Positions 50,542 to 59,151 of a stretch of 64,000 bases of DNA are shown piece after piece (position 1 is the first letter of the stretch; every line of letters begins with the position of its first letter). This stretch comes from Dongia deserti (GTDB taxonomy: Bacteria; Pseudomonadota; Alphaproteobacteria; Dongiales; Dongiaceae), in assembly GCF_003574735.1 (NCBI RefSeq), contig NZ_QORW01000013.1:86139-150138 (forward strand). Reading direction: 5' to 3'. Both the position numbers and the translations under genes were made by a program. The notes under the pieces were generated by a model, which saw only the letters and a program-made list of their open reading frames with translations, was not told the DNA's origin and made no database searches.

Positions 50542-51402
50542 ATGTTCGTCATCATCGGCGCCGTGGTGGTCGTGGTGTGCGTCTTCGGCGCCTACGCCGT
50601 GCATGGCGGCCATCTTGCCGTGCTGTTTCAGCCAGCTGAATTCGTCATCATTCTGGGCGCCGCGATCGGCGCCTTCATCATCGGCAACACCAAGACCAAC
50701 ATCAAGCAAACGCTCAAGGGGCTGAAGCGCGCGCTCAAGGGACCGACCTACAGGAAGTCCGACTACGTCGAGCTCCTCAGTGTGCTCTATCAGATCTTCA
50801 AGCTCGCGAAGACGAAGGGCATGCTGGCGCTGGAACAGCACGTCGAAAAGCCCGACGAGAGCGCGCTGTTCAGTCAGTTCCCCAATTTCCAGAAGGATCA
50901 TCATGCGGTCGAGTTCCTGTGCGACTACCTGCGCATGATGACTCTGGGCACGGAGAACGCGAACGAGGTGGAAACGCTGATCGACGCGGAGCTGGAGACG
51001 CATCATCAAGAGCTTCACGGTGCCTCGCACGCGATCCAGAGCATGGCCGACGGAATGCCGGCCCTTGGCATCGTCGCCGCGGTTCTCGGTGTCATCCATA
51101 CGATGGGATCGATCACGGAGCCGCCGAAGGTCCTGGGTGAGCTGATCGGCGCCGCGCTGGTGGGCACCTTCTTCGGCGTGCTTTGCTCGTACGGATTTGT
51201 CGCGCCGCTGGCCAATATCATCAAGGGCGTCGATGAGGCCGACGCGAAATACTATCAATGCATGAAGGCCGGGCTGCTCGCGCACATGCAGGGCTATCCC
51301 CCGGCCGTCTCAGTCGAGTTCGCGCGCAAGGTCCTGCTCTCCACCGAACGGCCGAACTTCTATGAAGTGGAGCAGGCGGTGAGCGCGCTGCCGCCGGTCT
51401 AG
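50542..51402 (+). CDS. motA: flagellar motor stator protein MotA
   Basis: 286 residues with four membrane helices: FVIIGAVVVVVCVFGAYAVH, VIILGAAIGAFIIGNTKTNI, and GMPALGIVAAVLGVIHTMGS and the following FFGVLCSYGFVAPLANIIK. It forms the proton-conducting stator with MotB. It is 10 bases upstream of motB; no other flagellar gene is in the window. Confidence 0.96.
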   Translation: MFVIIGAVVVVVCVFGAYAVHGGHLAVLFQPAEFVIILGAAIGAFIIGNTKTNIKQTLKGLKRALKGPTYRKSDYVELLSVLYQIFKLAKTKGMLALEQHVEKPDESALFSQFPNFQKDHHAVEFLCDYLRMMTLGTENANEVETLIDAELETHHQELHGASHAIQSMADGMPALGIVAAVLGVIHTMGSITEPPKVLGELIGAALVGTFFGVLCSYGFVAPLANIIKGVDEADAKYYQCMKAGLLAHMQGYPPAVSVEFARKVLLSTERPNFYEVEQAVSALPPV

Positions 51403-51412
51403 GAATCAGGCC

Positions 51413-52432
51413 GTGGCTGACGAACGTCCGATCATCGTCAAGCGCATCAAGAAGGTTGAAGGCGGCCATCATGGCGGCGCCTGGAAGGTCGCCTATGCCG
51501 ACTTCGTCACGGCAATGATGGCCTTCTTCCTGCTGCTCTGGTTGCTGAATGCGGTGACCGAGGAGCAGAAGAAGGGCATCGCGGCCTATTTTCGCCCGAC
51601 GCTCGCCGTCCAGAACACCTCCGCCACCTTTACGATTCTAGCGGGGCAGGCCCAGCCGATCGAGGACCTGTCCGGCGGCGCTTCGCAGCAAACGGAGGAC
51701 GAGGAAGACGAAGAGCAGGCGATGCAACAGGCACCCGCCACCGGCGAAGGCGACCGTCCGCAGACTTACGAGGGAGAGCAGCCCGACATCGGCAGAGGCA
51801 ATGAGCCGGAACCGGGCAAGGGCGAGAAGCCGGTCGATCTCGAGGAAGCGGAGGCTGCAGTCGCCGCCAACGAGCGGAAACAGCTGGAGCAGATCAAGAA
51901 CGACATCAAGAACGCGATCTCGGAGGATCCTGAGCTGAAGGAACTCGAGAAGAACTTGAAGATCGATCAGACGGAGGATGGCATTCGGATTCAGCTGCTC
52001 GACCAGGAGAAGATTTCGATGTTCCCGTCGGGCAGCGCAGTCATGAACCCCCGCAGCAAAGAGCTGCTGGAAAAAGTGGCAGAGGTGGTCAAGAGCCTGC
52101 CCAACAAGATAGAGATCTCCGGGCATACGGACGCGAAGCCCTATCCGGGCAGCCACGGCTACACTAATTGGGAACTCTCGGCAGATCGTGCCAACGCCTC
52201 GCGGCGCGTCCTGGTCGCAGCCGGCATCAGTGCCGACCGGTTGATCCAGATCAGAGGCCGCGCCGACACCGACCCATTCGTGGAAGCGGATCCCTTCGAC
52301 CCGCAGAACCGCCGCATCAGCATCGTCCTGCTGCGCGAGCCACGGCCGGCTCAAGCCCCCTCCGAACCTGCGGCGTCCTCCGCAGCGGAGTTGAACACCC
52401 GATCCGGCCCGCCCGCGGAGCTCGTCCCCTAG
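51413..52432 (+). CDS. motB: flagellar motor stator protein MotB
   Basis: 339 residues. One N-terminal helix with the proton-carrying Asp30 (AYADFVTAMMAFFLLLWLLN), an acidic/Gln-rich linker (about 85-160), and a C-terminal OmpA-like peptidoglycan-binding domain (EISGHTDAKPYPGSHGYTNW and LSADRANASRRVLVAAGI). It starts with GTG at 51413. Confidence 0.96.
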   Translation: MADERPIIVKRIKKVEGGHHGGAWKVAYADFVTAMMAFFLLLWLLNAVTEEQKKGIAAYFRPTLAVQNTSATFTILAGQAQPIEDLSGGASQQTEDEEDEEQAMQQAPATGEGDRPQTYEGEQPDIGRGNEPEPGKGEKPVDLEEAEAAVAANERKQLEQIKNDIKNAISEDPELKELEKNLKIDQTEDGIRIQLLDQEKISMFPSGSAVMNPRSKELLEKVAEVVKSLPNKIEISGHTDAKPYPGSHGYTNWELSADRANASRRVLVAAGISADRLIQIRGRADTDPFVEADPFDPQNRRISIVLLREPRPAQAPSEPAASSAAELNTRSGPPAELVP

Positions 52433-52546
52433 GGGTGGCCGCGCGCCCGCAGTGCAGGCTCAACAGATTGAGTAGCCTCTTGCAAATGCTGCCATGTCCC
52501 TCAATATGGAAAGGCAATTCAATTCTCGTTCGAGAAGGCGGTTGAA

Positions 52547-53050
52547 GTGACCGAACGCAAGCTTCCCACCATCGTGCTCGGCAGAACGAGTGCGCACTCG
52601 GACTCGCCGGGCGACGGAGCCATTCACGACCCCCTCGTGCACCCGGACCTCTACGAAGGCGTCGCGCTTCGGCGGACGTTCGCCTTCCTCCTGGACATGA
52701 TCTTGCTGGGCCTTGTCCTCGCGATCGCGTTCATCCCGATTGCGATCACGGTCATTACCGTGCCGGTCGCCGCCTTCCTGCTGGCCGTTATCTACGATGT
52801 CCTCACCATCGGCGGCTCCGCCTCGGCAACGCCGGGTATGCGCGTCTTTGGGCTAAAGGTCATCACGTGGGCTGGTGGCCGGCCCGACAATCTTCAGGCG
52901 CTCCTGATGTCGGCCATGTTCTGGGTCGTCTACTCGTTCACCGGCTGGCTAGCGGCGATAGTGGCCTTCCTAAACCCACGCTGGCGCTGCGCCCACGACT
53001 TCCTCGCCGGAACCGTGGTGGTTCGAGCGAGTGCCTGGCCAGGCAAATAG
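52547..53050 (+). CDS. RDD-family membrane protein
   Basis: 167 residues. ALRRTFAFLLDMILLGLVLA contains the Arg...Asp of the RDD family and GMRVFGLKVITWAGGRPDN follows. It has three to four helices, and a terminal RWRCAHDFLAGTVVV segment typical of RDD proteins. Function unknown; some relatives are exchangers. The start is GTG at 52547 with AAGGCGG upstream. Confidence 0.85.
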   Translation: MTERKLPTIVLGRTSAHSDSPGDGAIHDPLVHPDLYEGVALRRTFAFLLDMILLGLVLAIAFIPIAITVITVPVAAFLLAVIYDVLTIGGSASATPGMRVFGLKVITWAGGRPDNLQALLMSAMFWVVYSFTGWLAAIVAFLNPRWRCAHDFLAGTVVVRASAWPGK

Positions 53051-53113
53051 CTAGTCCAGACAATACGCTAGCACCGCTGGCGCAACAGGCTGGAATTGCG
53101 GTATTTTGTCGCT

Positions 53114-53869
53114 ATGAGCGTGCTTGGCCGCGGCTTTCCGATCCCGTTCCTGGTCACCACCGAGGTGCCCTGCCCCTACTTGCCTGATCGGATGGAGCGC
53201 AAGGTGATCACCGAGCTCTCCGGCGGCAATGCGCCCGAACTGTTCGAGCTTCTGTCCCACGCCGGATTCCGCCGCAGCCATTCCATCGCCTATCGCCCTG
53301 CTTGCTCCGGCTGCCAGGGGTGCGTCCCGGTACGCATCCCGGTCGCGGAATTCGAGCCGAACCGCACGCAGCGCCGCATCGGACGGCGGAACCGTGATCT
53401 TGTGGCGCGCATTCGCGACAACGTGCCGACCCAGGAGCAGTTCGAGCTGTTCGTGCGCTATCTCGAGGCGCGCCACGCCGATGGCGAGATGGTCGGCATG
53501 GGGCCCCAGGATTACAGCAGCATGGTTGCCGACAGCCCGGTGGATACTCGCATGATCGAGCTGCGCGATCCCCGCGGGAAATTGGTGGCCTGTTGCCTGA
53601 CCGATTGGAACAGGGATGGCATCTCCGCCGTTTACAGCTTCTACGAAACTGCGCGACCGGATCTCAGCCTGGGAGTCTATGTGGTGCTATGGCTCGTCGA
53701 AGAAGCCAGGCGCCGCGAGTTGCCATTCGTCTATCTCGGCTATTGGGTCGAGAATAGCCGGAAGATGGCTTACAAATCCGGCTTCCGGCCGCTGGAGGGA
53801 TATGGTCCAGGGGGGTGGCGGCGTTTGGAGCACGGCCCTGCCCAGCCCACGTCATCGGCCTGTGAGTAG
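53114..53869 (+). CDS. bpt: aspartate/glutamate leucyltransferase (arginyl-tRNA-protein transferase family)
   Basis: 251 residues of the ATE/Bpt family, which adds Leu (or Arg) to N-termini beginning with Asp/Glu for ClpS/ClpAP turnover. The N-terminal CPYLPDRMERKVITELSG and the ACSGCQGCVPVRIPVAEF cysteine motif are diagnostic; the GNAT-like half has SFYETARPDLSLGVYVVLWL and YLGYWVENSRKMAYKSGFRP. The ATG at 53114 is preferred over the TTG at 53096 because relatives start close to it. Confidence 0.92.
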   Translation: MSVLGRGFPIPFLVTTEVPCPYLPDRMERKVITELSGGNAPELFELLSHAGFRRSHSIAYRPACSGCQGCVPVRIPVAEFEPNRTQRRIGRRNRDLVARIRDNVPTQEQFELFVRYLEARHADGEMVGMGPQDYSSMVADSPVDTRMIELRDPRGKLVACCLTDWNRDGISAVYSFYETARPDLSLGVYVVLWLVEEARRRELPFVYLGYWVENSRKMAYKSGFRPLEGYGPGGWRRLEHGPAQPTSSACE

Positions 53870-54003
53870 AGGTCTTTTGCAACGGCATATGCCCTGCTAG
53901 GTTCGCGCCGCAACGGAAGGTCGGCGTAACGCCCGAGTCAGGCGGGCGCACGTCGGCGACGGCGGGCAACAGGCTCTGTCTTTAAATTGTGAGGTCTTCG
54001 GGC

Positions 54004-55110
54004 ATGAAACGTCGCAACTTCCTGACTAGCGCCGGACTGGCGGCAGGTGCGACAGCACTCGGATCCGCCCTGGCGAAGCCCGCGATCGCTCAAGATCGGT
54101 TGGAATGGAAGATGGTGACGGCGTGGCCGAAAGGTCTGCCTGGCCTCGGGACCGGCGCTGAGCGCTTGGCCGAGCGCATCACCAAGACATCCAACGGCCG
54201 GCTCAACGTGAAGGTCTTCGTCGCCGGCGAGCTGGTAGGACCGTTGGGTTGCTTTGACGCAGTGTCCCAGGGCCAGGCGGAGATGGGCCATGACGCCAGC
54301 TCGTATCACATCGAAAAGCTGCCGGCCGCCGGCTTCTTCAACTCCATGCCGATGGGACTGACCGCCGGCGAGCTGAACGGCTGGGTCTATTTCGGGGGCG
54401 GACAGGAGCTGTGGGACGAGCTCTATGCTCCGCACAACGTGAAGGCGTTCCTGGCCGGCAATACCGGCGCGCAGATGGGCGGCTGGTTCCGCAAGGAAAT
54501 CCGCTCGGTCGCGGATCTCAAGGGCTTGAAGTTCCGCACAACGGGGCACGGCGCACAGGCGCTGGCCAAGCTCGGCGTCGAGGTCGTGCAGCTTTCCAAC
54601 AGCGAGATCTTCTCCAATCTACAGTCCGGCGCGATCGACGGCGCGGAGTGGGTCGGCCCCTATAACGACCTGTCGCTCGGCTTCTACAAGATCACCAAGC
54701 TCTACTACTGGCCTGGCTTCCAGGAGCCCGGCGCCGCCCTGCAGCTCATGGTGAACAAGGGCAAGTTCGAAGCCTTGCCGGATGAGCTGAAGCAGATCGT
54801 CGCCGCCTGCTGCGGCGCCGAGAACGACATGATGCTCGCCGAGTTCAACGGCCGCAGCCCTGCCGCACTCTCCTCGCTGATCAACGAGCACGGCGTCCAG
54901 CTCAAGCAGTTTCCCCGCGATGTGCTGGTCGCCGTCGGTCAAGCTTCCGGTGAGGTACTGGAGGAGCTGCTCGAGGGCGGCGACGAGATTACACGCCAGA
55001 TTGCGTCTTCCTATCTGCGATATCGCCAGGATGCGATGCGATATACGCGCATCGCGGAGACGGCCTTCACCACGGCACGCTCATACAGATTCGACTTCCC
55101 GAAGGGGTGA
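54004..55110 (+). CDS. TRAP transporter substrate-binding protein (DctP type)
   Basis: 368 residues. A twin-arginine signal (MKRRNFLTSAGLAAGATALG) precedes WKMVTAWPKGLPGLGTGAER; also GGWFRKEIRSVADLKGLKFR, the conserved Arg motif for carboxylate binding, and SNSEIFSNLQSGAIDGAEWV. No DctQ or DctM membrane partner is encoded nearby. Such Tat-exported DctP proteins often bind 2-oxo acids, an inference only. ATG at 54004. Confidence 0.9.
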   Translation: MKRRNFLTSAGLAAGATALGSALAKPAIAQDRLEWKMVTAWPKGLPGLGTGAERLAERITKTSNGRLNVKVFVAGELVGPLGCFDAVSQGQAEMGHDASSYHIEKLPAAGFFNSMPMGLTAGELNGWVYFGGGQELWDELYAPHNVKAFLAGNTGAQMGGWFRKEIRSVADLKGLKFRTTGHGAQALAKLGVEVVQLSNSEIFSNLQSGAIDGAEWVGPYNDLSLGFYKITKLYYWPGFQEPGAALQLMVNKGKFEALPDELKQIVAACCGAENDMMLAEFNGRSPAALSSLINEHGVQLKQFPRDVLVAVGQASGEVLEELLEGGDEITRQIASSYLRYRQDAMRYTRIAETAFTTARSYRFDFPKG

Positions 55111-55151
55111 TGGCGCCCGTTCAAAGTGAATGGATGTTAACGAGCGCGCTG

Positions 55152-55180
55152 TTGACAGCCCCAGAGCGGCTGGGGACACT
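55152..55180 (+). promoter_or_regulatory. candidate promoter with hairpin spacer
   Basis: TTGACA at 55152-55157 and a weak -10 (GACACT, 55175-55180), 17 bases apart. The spacer is nearly all a perfect inverted repeat, CCCCAG-N5-CTGGGG (55159-55175), which might be an operator. It lies about 100 bases before the first PotF-type gene. Confidence 0.4.
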
Positions 55181-55278
55181 GCGCCAGTCAGCGTAACAAA
55201 AGACTCACAAACTCAGGCTGTTCTGGCCTGATCGACAAAGCGAGACCGGGAAAACTCACGCGTGACTTGGAGGTAATC

Positions 55279-56538
55279 GTGAAATTCACACGTTTCGGCG
55301 TGGTCGCGTTCATATCGGCCCTGCTGCTGGCCGCATGCGGCGAAGAGAAGAAAGAGGAGCAAGCGGCGGCGCCAGCACAAGAACAGCCGGCTCAGGAGCA
55401 GCCAGCTCAGCCAACCCAGGAGCAGACGGCAACTACCGAGCCACCGTCAACGGCACCTGCCACCGGCGATCAACAGGCCGCAACCAGCGAGCCTGCGGCG
55501 GCGGCCGGCTCTGGCGGCGAGCTCAACGTCTACAACTGGTCGGACTATATCGGCGAGACGACGGTCGAGGATTTCCAGAAGGAGACCGGCATCACCGTCC
55601 GCTACGACGTCTATGATTCGAACGAGACGCTGGAAGCCAAGCTGATGGCTGGCAATACCGGCTACGATCTCGTGGTGCCGAGCGGCTCGTTCCTCGGCCG
55701 CCAGATCCAGGCTGGCATCTACCAGGAGATCGACAAATCGAAGCTGACGAACTACGGCAATCTGGACCCTCAGATCCTGAAGGCACTCGAGTCGTTCGAT
55801 CCTGGCAACAAGTTTGGCGTGCCGTATTTCTGGGGCACCGTCGGCATCGGCTACAACGTCGACAAGGTGAAGGAGCGGCTGGGCGAGAATGCGCCCGTCG
55901 ACAGCCTCGATCTGCTGTTCAAGCCGGAGAACGCGTCCAAGCTGCAGGACTGCGGCATCGCCATGCTCGACGCGCCGTCGGACATGTTCCAGACGACGCT
56001 CAACTATCTGGGCAAGGATCCGCACACGAAGTCGGAAGAGGACTATGCCGCGGTTGAACAGATGTTCGCGGGCATTCGCCAGTACGTGAAGTACTTCCAC
56101 TCCTCGCAATACATCAACGACCTGGCGAACGGCGAAGTCTGCGCTGTCATCGGCTGGTCGGGCGACGTGTTCATCGCCGCGGATCGCGCGGAGGAAGCCC
56201 AGAACAACGTTACGATCGAGTACACCATTCCGAAGGAAGGCAGCCTGCTCTGGGTCGACTCCCTTGCGATCCCCAAGGACGCGAAGAACGTCGAGAATGC
56301 TCACAAGTTCATCGACTACCTGCTGGATCCGCAGGTCGCGGCCAATGGCGTCAACTATGTGAGCTACGCCAGCCCGAACACCGCAGCGCTGGAGTTCGTC
56401 GAGCCCGACATCAAGGACAATCCGGCGATCTATCCGACCGAGGAAGTTAAGAAGAACCTGTTCCCGGACGCGCAGGCCGACCCCGAGTTGGAGCGGTTAC
56501 GCACCCGGACTTGGACCAAGATCAAGACCGGTCAGTAA
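55279..56538 (+). CDS. PotF/PotD-type binding lipoprotein (polyamine, paralog 1)
   Basis: 419 residues. Signal with lipobox LLAAC (Cys20), then a Glu/Gln/Pro/Ala-rich tether (21-80), then the PotF core: LNVYNWSDYIGETTVEDFQK, GYDLVVPSGSFLGRQIQAGI, FGVPYFWGTVGIGYNVDKVK. Relatives usually bind putrescine or spermidine. It starts with GTG at 55279, 5-7 bases after GGAGG. A strong terminator follows, separating it from the pot operon proper. Confidence 0.92.
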   Translation: MKFTRFGVVAFISALLLAACGEEKKEEQAAAPAQEQPAQEQPAQPTQEQTATTEPPSTAPATGDQQAATSEPAAAAGSGGELNVYNWSDYIGETTVEDFQKETGITVRYDVYDSNETLEAKLMAGNTGYDLVVPSGSFLGRQIQAGIYQEIDKSKLTNYGNLDPQILKALESFDPGNKFGVPYFWGTVGIGYNVDKVKERLGENAPVDSLDLLFKPENASKLQDCGIAMLDAPSDMFQTTLNYLGKDPHTKSEEDYAAVEQMFAGIRQYVKYFHSSQYINDLANGEVCAVIGWSGDVFIAADRAEEAQNNVTIEYTIPKEGSLLWVDSLAIPKDAKNVENAHKFIDYLLDPQVAANGVNYVSYASPNTAALEFVEPDIKDNPAIYPTEEVKKNLFPDAQADPELERLRTRTWTKIKTGQ

Positions 56539-56562
56539 ATCCGCCGGTTGCCATGAAACTCG

Positions 56563-56590
56563 AAGGGTCCCGCCTTGCGGCGGGACCCTT
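56563..56590 (+). terminator. intrinsic terminator after the first PotF-type gene
   Basis: A perfect 12-bp stem (AAGGGTCCCGCC with GGCGGGACCCTT, 4-base loop TTGC), 24 bases after the stop, ending in TTTCCTC. It isolates the lipoprotein gene from the next promoter. Confidence 0.85.
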
Positions 56591-56622
56591 TCCTCATGTG
56601 CAGGATGAGGTTTGTTCCCGCA

Positions 56623-56654
56623 TGAACCGGCGTTCATCATTGAATGAACGTTCA
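56623..56654. promoter_or_regulatory. paired TGAAC/GTTCA palindromes, candidate operator
   Basis: Two dyads with the same half-site: TGAAC-N4-GTTCA (56623-56636) and TGAACGTTCA (56645-56654), centres 20 bases apart (two helical turns). They lie just upstream of a TTGACA -35 box, in the leader of the pot operon. The layout suits cooperative binding of a dimeric regulator such as a TetR type. Confidence 0.5.
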
Positions 56655-56683
56655 AATTTTCGCGCTGCGAGGCGGGGGAGCGG

Positions 56684-56713
56684 TTGACAGCCCGGATTGC
56701 GCCCCGCCATAGT
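56684..56713 (+). promoter_or_regulatory. candidate sigma-70-type promoter of the pot operon
   Basis: TTGACA (56684-56689) and CATAGT (56708-56713) with an 18-base spacer, about 70 bases before the potF start. Confidence 0.5.
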
Positions 56714-56784
56714 TACGAAAACGAGAGTCCGGCCCAATAAGGCGGCAAACCGCCATGCAAGCCGGCGCAAGAAGGGAGAGTCGC

Positions 56785-57909
56785 ATGTCTGGATCTGCAC
56801 GCGCGGCCAAGCCGGCGCCGATGGTGCTTGTGGCCGTATCAGTCGCCGCTCTCGCCGCAATCTGGCTGCCGCCAGACGCCCGCGCCGAAGGCGAACTCAA
56901 CATCTACAACTGGTCGGACTATATCGGCGAAACCACCGTCGCCAACTTCGAGAAAGAATACAACGTCAAGGTTCGCTACGACACCTATGACGGTAATGAA
57001 ACCCTGGAAGCCAAGCTCGTTGTCGGCAACACCGGCTACGACATCGTATTCCCCTCCTCCTCTTTCTTCGCCCGCCAGATCAAGGCTGGCATCTATCGGA
57101 AACTCGACCGCTCCAAGCTCACCAACTGGAGCAATCTCGATCAGTGGGTGCTGAAGCAGCAAGCTGGCTACGATCCCGGCAACGTCTATGCGGTGCCGTA
57201 TATGTGGGGCACCAACGGCTTCACCTACAACGTCGACATGATCAAGGAGCGCATGCGCGATGCGCCGACCGACAGTCTGCGCATGATCTTCGATCCGGAG
57301 GTGGTTTCTAAATTCCAGGATTGCGGCGTCAGCTTTCTGGATTCGCCCGAGGATGTGATCCCGCTCGCCCTCGCCTACATGGGCGAGGACCCGACCTCGC
57401 AGAATCCGGACGACATCGTGGCGGCCATCGACATGCTGATGAAGGTCCGGCCGTATATCCAGCTGTTCGACTCCCAGCAGTATCTCAACGCCCTGCCCAA
57501 TGGGGATCGCTGCCTCGCCATGACGTGGTCCGGCGACTATGCCGTCGCAGCCGCGCGGGCGGAGGAGGCCGGGATCGAAATCGACCTCGCTTATACCGTT
57601 CCGAAGGAGGGCAGCAACATCTGGTTCGACGCGATGTTGATCCCCAAGGATGCGCCGAACCAGGAGAACGCGCACCTGTTCCTGAACTACATGCTGCGGC
57701 CCGACGTGATCGCCGAATGCACGAACTACACCTACTACGCCAACGGCAACAAGGCGGCGCGCCCGCTGGTTCTGCCGGAGATCCTGGAAGATCCAGCGAT
57801 CTACCCGGACGAAGAGACCCAGAAGCGCATGTTCCCGAGCGTCGTGCGCAATGAGGAGATCCAGCGCGTGATCACACGCGAATGGACCCGATTGAAGACG
57901 GGCCAGTGA
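56785..57909 (+). CDS. potF: putrescine/polyamine ABC binding protein PotF
   Basis: 374 residues with a cleavable Sec signal (MVLVAVSVAALAAIWLPPDA, cleavage near ARA). The core LNIYNWSDYIGETTVANFEK and DIVFPSSSFFARQIKAGIYR closely parallels the preceding lipoprotein. It heads potFGHI. The ATG at 56785 follows AGGGAGAG. Confidence 0.94.
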   Translation: MSGSARAAKPAPMVLVAVSVAALAAIWLPPDARAEGELNIYNWSDYIGETTVANFEKEYNVKVRYDTYDGNETLEAKLVVGNTGYDIVFPSSSFFARQIKAGIYRKLDRSKLTNWSNLDQWVLKQQAGYDPGNVYAVPYMWGTNGFTYNVDMIKERMRDAPTDSLRMIFDPEVVSKFQDCGVSFLDSPEDVIPLALAYMGEDPTSQNPDDIVAAIDMLMKVRPYIQLFDSQQYLNALPNGDRCLAMTWSGDYAVAAARAEEAGIEIDLAYTVPKEGSNIWFDAMLIPKDAPNQENAHLFLNYMLRPDVIAECTNYTYYANGNKAARPLVLPEILEDPAIYPDEETQKRMFPSVVRNEEIQRVITREWTRLKTGQ

Positions 57910-57982
57910 TGGTAAGAGTAACGGCGTCGGGGCGCTGCTGCGAGGCGCCGCCGACGGGGGAAGTGAGCAACTAGGGGATATC

Positions 57983-59143
57983 ATGGCCGCAGTCGAGAAG
58001 ACGACGAAGCAACCGCAGAACAAGCACGTCAGCGCACCGTGGAACGATCCGAAGGCAGAGCCCTATATCCGGATCGAGAATGTCACCAAAAAATTCGGCG
58101 AGTTCGTCGCCGTCAATAACGTCTCTCTCAACATCTATCGCGGCGAGCTGTTCTCGCTCCTCGGCGGATCAGGATGCGGCAAGACCACCCTGCTCCGCAT
58201 GCTGGCCGGCTTCGAGGTGCCGACTGCGGGCAAGATCTATATCGACGGGGTCGACATGGCCGGCATCCCGCCGTACGACCGGCCGACCAACATGATGTTC
58301 CAGTCCTATGCGCTGTTTCCGCATATGACGGTCGAGCAGAACGTGTCCTTCGGCCTCAAACAGGACAAGTACCCGGACTCGGAGATCAAGCAGCGCGTCG
58401 CTCACATGCTGGAGATGGTGCAGCTGATGCCCTTCGCCAAGCGCAAGCCGCATCAATTGTCCGGTGGCCAGCGCCAGCGCGTCGCTCTCGCCCGCTCTCT
58501 GGTGAAGCAGCCGAAGCTGCTGCTGCTTGACGAGCCGCTCGGTGCGCTGGACAAGAAGCTGCGCGAAGCGACGCAGTTCGAGCTGATGAATATCCAGGAT
58601 CGCCTCGGCATCACCTTTATCGTGGTGACCCACGACCAGGAAGAGGCGATGACGCTTTCGACGCGCATCGGTGTCATGAACGAGGGTCAGATTGTGCAGA
58701 CCGGCACGCCGCAGGAGATCTACGAGTATCCGCAGAGCAAGTTCGTGGCGGACTTCATCGGCTCCGTGAACCTGTTCGAAGGCCAGATCATAGAGGACGA
58801 GCAGGATCACGTGCTCATCCGCTCGGATGAGGCCGGCGGCGACATCTATATCGATCATGGGATATCCAGCGCGCCCGGCGCCCGGGCCTGGGTCGCGATC
58901 CGGCCGGAGAAGATCCGCCTGACCAAGCAGGACCTGAACGAGCCGCACAATTGCCTGAGCGGCGTGGTCAAAGGCATTGCCTATATGGGCAACCTGTCGA
59001 TCTATCTGGTGCAGCTCGACAGCGGCAAGCAGATCAAGGTGACCATGCCGAACCAGGTGCGCGCCGCCGAGTTCATGATCGATTGGGACGACCGCGTTAC
59101 CATCACCTGGCACGCCAACAGCCCCGTCGCTCTGCTGAGCTGA
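57983..59143 (+). CDS. potG: polyamine ABC transporter ATPase
   Basis: 386 residues. YIRIENVTKKFGEFVAVNNV, Walker A GGSGCGKTT, signature HQLSGGQRQRVALARSL, Walker B LLLLDEPLGALD, and a C-terminal TOBE domain with RPEKIRLTK. AGGGG lies upstream of the ATG. Confidence 0.95.
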   Translation: MAAVEKTTKQPQNKHVSAPWNDPKAEPYIRIENVTKKFGEFVAVNNVSLNIYRGELFSLLGGSGCGKTTLLRMLAGFEVPTAGKIYIDGVDMAGIPPYDRPTNMMFQSYALFPHMTVEQNVSFGLKQDKYPDSEIKQRVAHMLEMVQLMPFAKRKPHQLSGGQRQRVALARSLVKQPKLLLLDEPLGALDKKLREATQFELMNIQDRLGITFIVVTHDQEEAMTLSTRIGVMNEGQIVQTGTPQEIYEYPQSKFVADFIGSVNLFEGQIIEDEQDHVLIRSDEAGGDIYIDHGISSAPGARAWVAIRPEKIRLTKQDLNEPHNCLSGVVKGIAYMGNLSIYLVQLDSGKQIKVTMPNQVRAAEFMIDWDDRVTITWHANSPVALLS

Positions 59144-59151
59144 GGCGCAGA

